A stretch of 36,177 nt of DNA from NCBI GenBank assembly GCA_022826025.1, contig JAJDVR010000114.1, forward strand, positions 1 through 36,177. Reading direction: 5' to 3'. The notes beneath the pieces were generated by a model. The model was not told where the DNA came from. It did no database searches and saw only the letters and a program-made list of their open reading frames with translations. Positions 22,411 through 29,293 of this stretch are shown piece after piece. Position numbers and translations under genes: made by a program. The first letter of the stretch is position 1. Each line of letters begins with the position of its first letter. The stretch is from Gemmatimonadota bacterium (GTDB lineage Bacteria > Gemmatimonadota > Gemmatimonadetes > Longimicrobiales > Gaopeijiaceae).

Positions 22411-23859
22411 CTATCCGCCCACGCGCTCGAAGATCAGGTCGCGCACCCGCCCGCCGGTGACGGTGAACGCCACCACCCGGCCGGATTCGTCCCGCCGGAA
22501 GCGCAGCTCCGGGAAGAGGCGCGGGTTGCTTGAGAAGGTATCCTCGCCTGCCGGCGCCAGCGCCGACGGGCCGGTGCGCCAGTGGCGCGCGACCAGGCTG
22601 CCGCGATCGACCACGACTTCGTAGGTCATGTCGAGTTCGGGGCTCCGGTAGCGTCCGGCGTACTCGCGCAGTTGGGACTCCGTGGGCATGGGCGGAGGCG
22701 CATCGGTGATCTCGGCGGCGCCAACCGGCTCGGGTTCCGGGCCCATCGCCTCTCCGGCGAAGACTTCCGCGACCCGTAGCGCGCGCCTCGCGGGATCGCA
22801 GTCCGACACGTTGCAGAACACGGCGATCGACAGATTCTGCTCCGGGAAGCGCACGAAGTTGGTGCGGTATCCGGCCCAGGACCCGCCGTGACCGAAGTTG
22901 GGCAGCCCCCGATACTCGCCAACGGTGAGCCCGTGCGCGTACGCCAGCGTCTCGCCGTCGTTCAGCACGCCCCGCTCGCGCATCCTCCTCACCACCTCCT
23001 CGCCCCCGACCTCGCCGGTCTCGTAGTTGCGCATCCACAGGATGAAGTCGTCGATGGTGGTGTTGAGCGAACTCGAGGCCAGCGCGGTCAGCTGGTTGGG
23101 CTGGCGCACGAAGCCGGCGTCCCCGTCCGGCGAGTAGGACTCGGCACGTCCCGGCACCACCTCCAGATGATCGTCCGAGAAATGCGTGCGGCCCATCCCC
23201 AGGGGCTCGAAGATCCGCTGGCGGGTGAACTCGCGGAAGCTCATCCCCGACTGCGCCTCGATCACCCTGGCGAGCAGGTTGTAGCCCGTGTTGGAGTAGG
23301 CGTACTCGGCGCCGGGATCGAAGTTGACGGCCTGCTGTTCGAAGAGCATGCGCAGGATCCTGTCGAAGGAGATGACGTCGCTCCGCTCCAGCCCCGCCAG
23401 CGACATGACATGCACCCAGTCGCGAATCCCGCTGGTGTGGTGAATGAGATGCCGCGGTGTGATCCGGACCCCGAAGTCGGGGAGTTCGGGGACGTATGCG
23501 CGCACGTCCTCGTCGAGGTCAAGCCTGCCGTCGCTCTCCAGCAGGAGTGCCGCCATGGCCCCGAACTGCTTGGAGATGGAGGCAATGTCGAACACCGTCC
23601 CGGGCGTGATGGCGGCGCCATGGTCGAGATGGGCGATGCCGTAGCCCGCGCGATGGACGATTTCGCCCTCGAGCAGAACCCCGACCGCCGCGCCCGGCCC
23701 GTCCCGGTCCAGATCCGCGAACACGGCATCGACCCCGGGATGGGAAGGTCCGTCGTTGACGGTTACCGGCGATGCCTGGGAGGCTGGGCCGCAGCCCGCG
23801 ATAGCCACGGCGGAAGACACGGCCAGGGCAACGAACAATACGCGGGGAAAGCGGTACAT
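22411..23859 (-). CDS. Serine hydrolase of the beta-lactamase class C / penicillin-binding-protein-like family, lipoprotein
   Basis: 482 residues. The lipobox AIAGC (Cys23) ends the signal peptide. The active site is complete: Ser94-x-x-Lys97 in DIASISKQFG, Tyr188-Ser-Asn190 in YAYSNTGYN, and the HGG triad element in FGHGGSWAGYRT. A beta-rich C-terminal domain (about 380-482, DUF3471-like, with YAGRYRSPELDMTYEV) follows. It probably acts on peptides, esters or cell-wall fragments in the periplasm; resistance to beta-lactams cannot be assumed. The ATG at 23859 is chosen because it restores a clean signal peptide; a longer open frame upstream is Pro/Arg-rich filler. Confidence 0.87.
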   Translation of the reverse strand: MYRFPRVLFVALAVSSAVAIAGCGPASQASPVTVNDGPSHPGVDAVFADLDRDGPGAAVGVLLEGEIVHRAGYGIAHLDHGAAITPGTVFDIASISKQFGAMAALLLESDGRLDLDEDVRAYVPELPDFGVRITPRHLIHHTSGIRDWVHVMSLAGLERSDVISFDRILRMLFEQQAVNFDPGAEYAYSNTGYNLLARVIEAQSGMSFREFTRQRIFEPLGMGRTHFSDDHLEVVPGRAESYSPDGDAGFVRQPNQLTALASSSLNTTIDDFILWMRNYETGEVGGEEVVRRMRERGVLNDGETLAYAHGLTVGEYRGLPNFGHGGSWAGYRTNFVRFPEQNLSIAVFCNVSDCDPARRALRVAEVFAGEAMGPEPEPVGAAEITDAPPPMPTESQLREYAGRYRSPELDMTYEVVVDRGSLVARHWRTGPSALAPAGEDTFSSNPRLFPELRFRRDESGRVVAFTVTGGRVRDLIFERVGG

Positions 23860-24079
23860 CCTGGGACTCCAGTCTTCGAGGAGCAGCGCGCGGGGACCCG
23901 GACAGAGGGCGCACGCTATCCGGGGACAGTCGACGAAGCAAGCCGATGGACCGGACGACCGGGAAGGAGGGGTGGTCCGGGACCGAGGTACAGTGGTGAA
24001 GTTTGGATCGGCGGCCGCGCCCCGAAGCGTATCTGCGGCCCCTGCGGGCCGCGGCCGCCGTCGTCCTAAGGGATCGAGA

Positions 24080-24427
24080 TCAGCCGGAGTCTCCTCTGGC
24101 CGCGAGAACACCCAGCACGGCACCGACAATACCCGTCACAACCGCCGCAACCACGAGTGCCATCACTGCGTCGCCGCTCATGATGCCATTGCTCATCAAG
24201 CTCATCACAGCGCCGAGCACAGCTCCTCCCTTGAAGCCATCCTGGGCGTTGCCCACGCCCCTCCAGCCAAGGACAAGTGTGTAGAATGCTCCGGCGAAGA
24301 GGAGGCCAAGGATTCCGTTGAGGTCAAGGGTGGCCGCTTCTCCGACACCTACCGCGCCCTCGACATAGCCGAGAACCAGCAGCGCGACGGCAACCGCGAC
24401 GGTTCCAATTGCAAAATTCTTGTCCAC
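24080..24427 (-). CDS. Small three-helix membrane protein of unknown function
   Basis: 115 residues. The GTG at 24427 follows GGAAGGAGG by 5 bases, much better than the ATG 14 codons earlier. Helices lie at about 5-23 (IGTVAVAVALLVLGYVEG), 33-53 (LNGILGLLFAGAFYTLVLG) and 85-108 (VMALVVAAVVTGIVGAVLG). The short loop GWRGVGNAQDGFKGGA between them is glycine-rich and lipid-facing in style. No family is recognised. It is upstream of, and in the same direction as, the serine hydrolase, 220 bases apart. Confidence 0.65.
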   Translation of the reverse strand: MDKNFAIGTVAVAVALLVLGYVEGAVGVGEAATLDLNGILGLLFAGAFYTLVLGWRGVGNAQDGFKGGAVLGAVMSLMSNGIMSGDAVMALVVAAVVTGIVGAVLGVLAARGDSG

Positions 24428-24823
24428 ATTGCCTCCTTCCTGGAGTGAACCTGCTGGAAGAACGCTCATCCGGGCTCGCCGTGCACGCGGAGCATGCCGT
24501 GCGTCCCCGGAGGGGCCGCTGGTTGGTTCGGTATCGGATCAGGCGATGGCGACTCCTCGGGAGGGGATACGGCAACTGAGAACAACGGGCCGGGCGGTCG
24601 GGAAAGGCTCTCCCGCCATGGCGGGAAGGAGGCCCCGCGACAACTGTACGGCAGGGACAGAATGGCAAAGCAATCCGTCACAATGGGATCCTGCCGGGGT
24701 TCGCGCAAGTAACCACTCCGCGGGGCTGGACATGAGCCTGAGCCGGCAACGATGCCTGCGCCTGTGTTCGCGTCGGCGACAACCCGTCCAGCACCTTCAT
24801 CGGAAAAACGGGAGCTTCGTCCC
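24428..24823. other. Divergent intergenic region
   Basis: About 400 bases separate the small membrane gene (minus) from the TonB receptor (plus). No protein reading frame is convincing on either strand. It must hold both promoters, but no -35/-10 pair stands out. The one notable element is the perfect palindrome at 24611-24626. Confidence 0.4.
24611..24626. promoter_or_regulatory. 16-bp perfect palindrome TCCCGCCATGGCGGGA
   Basis: The sequence is identical to its reverse complement over 16 bases and lies near the middle of the divergent region, about 185-200 bases from each start. It could be a repressor site, or simply a hairpin in a leader. No second copy was noticed. Confidence 0.4.
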
Positions 24824-27574
24824 ATGATCAGGCGAGTCTTGAAACACGTTCTGCATGTGCCGGCCCTCGTCCTGGCGCCCGCGGGGGCGCTGTCGGCCCA
24901 GGGTGCGCTGGAAGGACAGGTGCGCGAAGTGGCGACGGCGCGGTCCCTCACCGGCGTCCAGATCTCACTGCCGGAACTCGGGACAGGAGGCATCACCGAC
25001 GCGGAAGGCCACTACCGGATCGCAGGCATCCCGGCCGGCACCCGGACCGTGGAGATCCGGCTCATCGGCTACCACACGGAGCGTCGCGAGGTGGTGATCA
25101 CCGACGCCGTGACGACCTATCTGGACATGGTGCTGGCACAGGAGGCCATCGCCCTGGAAGGGGTAGTCGCCATCGGCACCCGGGCCCGGCCGCGCACCGT
25201 CACCGAGTCCATGGTGCCCATCGACGCCATCCCTCCTTCGGACTTCGTCGACCAGGGCGACACCGACGTGGCCGACCTGCTGAGGACCGTGGTGCCTTCC
25301 TACAACATCAACCCGCAGGCCACCGGCGACGCGGCCAAGATCATCCGCCCCGCCAACCTGCGCGGCCTCGCGCCCGACCACACGCTCGTGCTGGTCAACG
25401 GAAAGCGGCGCCACCGCGCGGCGGCCATCCTGTGGATCGGCAACGGGGTTTCCGACGGCGCCCAGGGCCCCGACCTGTCGAGCATCCCGGCCATCGCGCT
25501 GCGCCAGGTCGAGGTGCTGCGCGACGGAGCCTCGGCGCAATACGGCTCGGACGCCATCGCCGGGGTCATGAACTTCCAGCTCAGGAACGATCGCTCCGGC
25601 GGCGCTCTCGAGGCGCGCGGCGGAGGGTTCGCGGACGGTGGAGGCGAGTCGTACACCGTGTCCGGCAACATCGGGCTGCCGCTGGGCGCGTTCGGGTTCG
25701 CGAACCTGAGCGCGGAGTACGGGAGCGCGGACGCGACCAGCCGCAGCGTGCAGCGCTCGGACGCCGCTCTCCTGACGTCGGTCGGGAACACGCACGTGCG
25801 CGATCCCGCCCAGATCTGGGGTTCCCCGAAGATCGAGGACGACTTCAAGCTCTGGGGCAACTTCGGCCACCTGCTGCGCGGCGGCACGCAGTTGTACGGG
25901 CACGCCAACTACGCCGGCGAACGGGTCACCGGCGGGTTCTTCTTCCGCAATCCCAATACGCGGGCGGCCGTCTTCAGCATCGACGGGGGCGAATCCCTTC
26001 TCATCGGAGATGCGCTTGACGCGCAGGACGGCGTAATCGACGGATCGGCGGGATGTCCCACCGTCCGGGTGAACAACGGATTGCCCGACCATGCCGCGCT
26101 CGCCCGGGTGTTGGGCGACCCGAACTGCTTCACCTTCCAGAAGATGTTTCCCGGCGGGTTCACGCCCCAGTTCGGAGCCGACGTGACCGATGCCTCCGTG
26201 GTCGCCGGGGTGAAGGGCCAGACCGCGGCCGGACTGCTCTGGGACGCCAGCGCCAGCTACGGCGCCAACGAGGTGGACTTCTTCATCTTCAACACCGTCA
26301 ACGCGTCACTGGGCCCCGAGACGCCCGACGAGTTCGACCCCGGCCTCTACCGGCAGGAGGAAGTCAGCGTCAACGTCGATCTCGGCTATGCCGTAAACGA
26401 AATGGTCAACCTCGCCGGCGGTGCCGAGTGGCGCGACGAGCACTTCACCATCGGGTTGGGCCAGGAGGAGTCCTGGCTCATCGGGCCGTACGCGGCGCAG
26501 GGGTTCAGCGCGGGCTCCAACGGCTTCCCCGGCTTCAGCCCGATCGCTGCGGGGGACTGGCACCGCGCCAACTACGCGTTCTACGGCGACGCGGAGGTGC
26601 TGGATCCGGAGGCGGGCCGCTGGAACCTGGGGGGAGCGCTCCGCTTCGAGAACTTCGAGGACTTCGGGGCCACCCTGAACGGGAAACTTGCTGCTCGCTA
26701 CGCGCTGGTGGAGGGACTTGCGCTGCGCGGCAGCCTGAGCACCGGCTTCCGCGCGCCCACACCGGGGCAGCAGAACGCATTCAACGTGTCGACCCAGTTC
26801 AACCGCGAGCTCCGCGACCTGGTCAACAACGGCACGATCCCGTCGACTTCGAGGGTCGCCCAGCTGCGCGGCGGCGAGCCCCTCGACGCGGAGAAGTCCC
26901 GCAACCTTGCGCTGGGCGCCGTGATCGGAGCGGGTGCCTTCCAGCTTACTGCGGACTACTTCCACGTGCGGGTGTCCGACCGCCTGGCGCTCACGCAGAC
27001 GTTCGATCTGACGCAGGCGGAGAAGGCCCAACTGGTCGCGGAAGGCATCTCGAGCGCGACCAACCTGCAGAACTTCCGTTTCTTCACCAACGACTTCCGG
27101 ACCCGCACGCACGGCATCGACATCGTCGCGACCCTGGCGCCCTCATCGTCCAGCGATACGGAGCTCAGCCTGGCCTTCAACCACACCGACACGCGCGTCA
27201 CCCGGTACGATCCCGACGTGGTGAACGACACCCGCATCCGGCAGCTTCAGGAAGGGCTCCCGAGGTACCGCTGGCTGGTGACCGGGAAACATGCGCTCGG
27301 CGGCGTGCGCCTGCTGGCGCGGCTCAGCTATTACGACGGCTGGTTCGATTCCCGGGATGATACCTCCTACGGCGGCAACCATCTTGTCGACCTTGAGGCG
27401 TCGTATTCGTTGAGTCAGGCGGCGACCGTAACGGTTGGGGGGCAGAACGCTCTCAACCACTATCCGCAGGAGAACCCCAACGCCGTTTTTTCGGGCAACC
27501 GATACGGTCCCAATTCGCCGTTCGGGTCGAACGGCGGGTTCTACTACCTCCGGTTCGGGTATCGGTGGGAGTAA
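24824..27574 (+). CDS. TonB-dependent outer-membrane receptor with carboxypeptidase-regulatory-like domain
   Basis: 916 residues, complete. The signal peptide ends at about ALSAQG (residue 27). The CarboxypepD_reg-like domain covers about 28-110 (LEGQVREVATARSLTGVQIS). The plug (about 125-250) shows VADLLRTVVPSYNINPQ, LRGLAPDHTLVLVNGKRRH and VEVLRDGASAQYGSDAIAG. The remaining 650 residues form a barrel, including FRAPTPGQQNAFN and TGFRAPTP, closing with GGFYYLRFGYRWE, whose terminal aromatic suits barrel assembly. The RGLAPDHTLVLVNGKRRH and iron/vitamin-type plug resemble siderophore or carbohydrate receptors, but the substrate is unknown. The ATG at 24824 has GGAG 10 bases upstream. It stands alone. 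Confidence 0.92.
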   Translation: MIRRVLKHVLHVPALVLAPAGALSAQGALEGQVREVATARSLTGVQISLPELGTGGITDAEGHYRIAGIPAGTRTVEIRLIGYHTERREVVITDAVTTYLDMVLAQEAIALEGVVAIGTRARPRTVTESMVPIDAIPPSDFVDQGDTDVADLLRTVVPSYNINPQATGDAAKIIRPANLRGLAPDHTLVLVNGKRRHRAAAILWIGNGVSDGAQGPDLSSIPAIALRQVEVLRDGASAQYGSDAIAGVMNFQLRNDRSGGALEARGGGFADGGGESYTVSGNIGLPLGAFGFANLSAEYGSADATSRSVQRSDAALLTSVGNTHVRDPAQIWGSPKIEDDFKLWGNFGHLLRGGTQLYGHANYAGERVTGGFFFRNPNTRAAVFSIDGGESLLIGDALDAQDGVIDGSAGCPTVRVNNGLPDHAALARVLGDPNCFTFQKMFPGGFTPQFGADVTDASVVAGVKGQTAAGLLWDASASYGANEVDFFIFNTVNASLGPETPDEFDPGLYRQEEVSVNVDLGYAVNEMVNLAGGAEWRDEHFTIGLGQEESWLIGPYAAQGFSAGSNGFPGFSPIAAGDWHRANYAFYGDAEVLDPEAGRWNLGGALRFENFEDFGATLNGKLAARYALVEGLALRGSLSTGFRAPTPGQQNAFNVSTQFNRELRDLVNNGTIPSTSRVAQLRGGEPLDAEKSRNLALGAVIGAGAFQLTADYFHVRVSDRLALTQTFDLTQAEKAQLVAEGISSATNLQNFRFFTNDFRTRTHGIDIVATLAPSSSSDTELSLAFNHTDTRVTRYDPDVVNDTRIRQLQEGLPRYRWLVTGKHALGGVRLLARLSYYDGWFDSRDDTSYGGNHLVDLEASYSLSQAATVTVGGQNALNHYPQENPNAVFSGNRYGPNSPFGSNGGFYYLRFGYRWE

Positions 27575-27771
27575 CGCCGACGCGCCTGGTCCGGTGGCGG
27601 CGCGAGACTACCGAAGACGGCCCAATGGCACGATAATTTGTCCGCCCTGTTCCCCGGGTCTGGCCTCCTATCCGGGTCCGGCTTGTCGACATTTCCGATC
27701 GCGCGAAGTACGCGTGTGTCCGCATCGAGGCCCGGGGCGGGTTTCGAGGCTGGACGAGAGGCTGGAGTCTG

Positions 27772-28536
27772 ATGAACGATCTGATCGATCTGCGCGGCCG
27801 GAACGCCCTGGTCACCGGGGCATCCCGCGGCGTCGGAAGGGCGGTTGCGCTGCAGTTGGCGCGGGCCGGGGCATCGGTCGGGCTTGCGTACCGGAGCCGC
27901 CGCAGCGAAGCGGAGGCCGTGGCGGAAGAAGTGCGGGCATGCGGCGTGCGTGCGTGGACCGAGGGAGGCGATCTGTCCCGGCCTGAAGCGGTCGACGCCC
28001 TGTTCGCGCGGGCGGCGCGGGAGTTCGACGGTCTTGACATCTTCGTCGGCAACCACGGGATCTGGCCGAGCGCCGATACCCCTGTGGCGGAAATCAGCGA
28101 CGAGCGCTGGCACGAGACGATCGGGGCGGACCTGCACTCCGTGTTCTACACCTGCCGGAGCGCCGCGCGCATCCTGCGGGCTAACGGCCGGCTCGTGCTG
28201 ATCGGCAGCACGGCGGGCCAGCGGGGGGAGGCGTATCACGCCGACTACGCGGCGGCCAAGGGCGCGTTGGGCTCGTTCGTGAAGAGCTTCTGCATCGAAC
28301 TCGCGCCCCGGGGGATCACGGTCAACTGCGTCGCACCGGGCTGGGTGGACACGGAGATGTCGGCCACCGCGTTCCAGAACGGCGGCCGGGAGCGCATCGC
28401 CGCCTCCATACCGATCGGGCGCATCGCGACCGCCGAGGACGTGGCGGGCCCCGTGGTCTTCCTGTGCTCCGAACTGGGCCGGCACGTCACCGGGGAAATC
28501 CTGAACGTCAACGGCGGGGCCGTGCTGGCGGGGTAA
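27772..28536 (+). CDS. Short-chain dehydrogenase/reductase, FabG-like
   Basis: 254 residues with a complete classical SDR set: TGASRGVGRAVA for cofactor, a GNHG turn (NNAG position) in FVGNHGIWPSAD, the catalytic serine in LIGSTAGQRG and the YxxxK motif as DYAAAKGALGSF. NCVAPGWVDTEM and TGEILNVNGG follow. It should reduce or oxidise a carbonyl/alcohol with NAD(P)H. Substrate assignment is not possible; 3-oxoacyl-ACP reductase is only the nearest label. A GATAAT in the 197-base leader (27635-27640) may be its -10. Confidence 0.88.
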   Translation: MNDLIDLRGRNALVTGASRGVGRAVALQLARAGASVGLAYRSRRSEAEAVAEEVRACGVRAWTEGGDLSRPEAVDALFARAAREFDGLDIFVGNHGIWPSADTPVAEISDERWHETIGADLHSVFYTCRSAARILRANGRLVLIGSTAGQRGEAYHADYAAAKGALGSFVKSFCIELAPRGITVNCVAPGWVDTEMSATAFQNGGRERIAASIPIGRIATAEDVAGPVVFLCSELGRHVTGEILNVNGGAVLAG

Positions 28537-28887
28537 CGAGACCCCGGCCCGGACCACTTCAGAACGCCACGACAGGGAGCGGCGGAAGCGGCGTCTCCCC
28601 GGCGATCGCATCCAAAGCTCGCCAAGCGGCACCCCATCATCCTGTCATCCCTCAGCGGCAGGATGCCCCGGCCACATGCGCGAGAGCGTTGCCAGGGCCA
28701 CCGAGCGGCGTGCGTGGCGAACCATGCGGTGCGGCCAGTCCCTCCAGCGCGACCTGCCACGGGGGGCCGCTGTCCCCGGACATGGATTCGGCCTGCCCGA
28801 GGAAATCCGCGTCCTGCGCCTCGAGGCCGAACGCGTCCAACTGAACGCGAATGGGAGGATGCGCTCGCCGCGCGCAAGCGGCGCGTG
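28537..28887. other. Degraded or non-coding stretch
   Basis: No start with a ribosome site and no recognisable domain. One plus frame around 28790-28850 reads PEEIRVLRLEAERVQLNANG and then, after a one-base shift, REWEDALAARKRRV, leading into the cysteine-rich frame at 28888. This suggests a frameshifted older gene, but neither part matches a known family. Confidence 0.3.
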
Positions 28888-29094
28888 ATGGACGCGAAGG
28901 GCTGCGTCATGTGCCTCGCGTGCAACCAGTGGCGCTCCGAACCCGGGGTGGACGGCATCTGCCAATCGTGCGAAATCGAGGACGAAATCGAGCCCGCGAT
29001 AGGCGAAAACGGCATGGTTTCCTGCCTGGGTTGTCGATTTCCGGTCACGCAACTAGGTTCGTGCGCGACAAAACGGAAATGCGCACCCCAATAA
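28888..29094 (+). CDS. Small cysteine-rich zinc-ribbon-like protein, possibly a gene remnant
   Basis: 68 codons from ATG 28888 with nine cysteines: CVMCLAC (Cys6, 9, 12), CQSC (25, 28), CLGC (46, 49), and Cys59 and Cys65. The paired CxxC knuckles and the acidic middle (EIEDEIEPA) look like a double zinc ribbon. There is no ribosome site, and the same frame is open upstream without a family resemblance until RKRRV. It may be a tiny real gene or the end of a frameshifted one. No function is proposed. Confidence 0.35.
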   Translation: MDAKGCVMCLACNQWRSEPGVDGICQSCEIEDEIEPAIGENGMVSCLGCRFPVTQLGSCATKRKCAPQ

Positions 29095-29141
29095 CCTCGA
29101 CAGAAGCGAGAAAAATGGCCCGCGTGGACCCGCCGCCGCCC

Positions 29142-29291
29142 TCACGGACAGTTGGCTTCGATGAACCTGAAGACTTCGCGCCGCGCATCGGCTGCGGTCC
29201 GAAAACACTGCCGTTCGAGCAGCAACTCACACTCCAGCGCCGCCAGCGTGGCTTCCAACTCCGGATCGGCGGCGGCCGGCGGGTGGGCCCT
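29142..29291 (-). pseudogene. Fragment resembling the C-terminus of an IS3-type transposase (OrfB)
   Basis: An open stretch of 49 codons on the minus strand, between two stops, reads LAALECELLLERQCF then RTAADARREVFRFIE. This follows the end of the IS3 integrase core (pattern: F..LK.EL...R.FRT..EAR..IF.YIE.FYN). The DDE residues would lie upstream and are absent, as are inverted repeats. It ends in TGA just after the YIE-like position. It abuts the start of the histidine-kinase gene on the other strand. The assignment rests on one short stretch. Confidence 0.45.
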
Positions 29292-29293
29292 TC

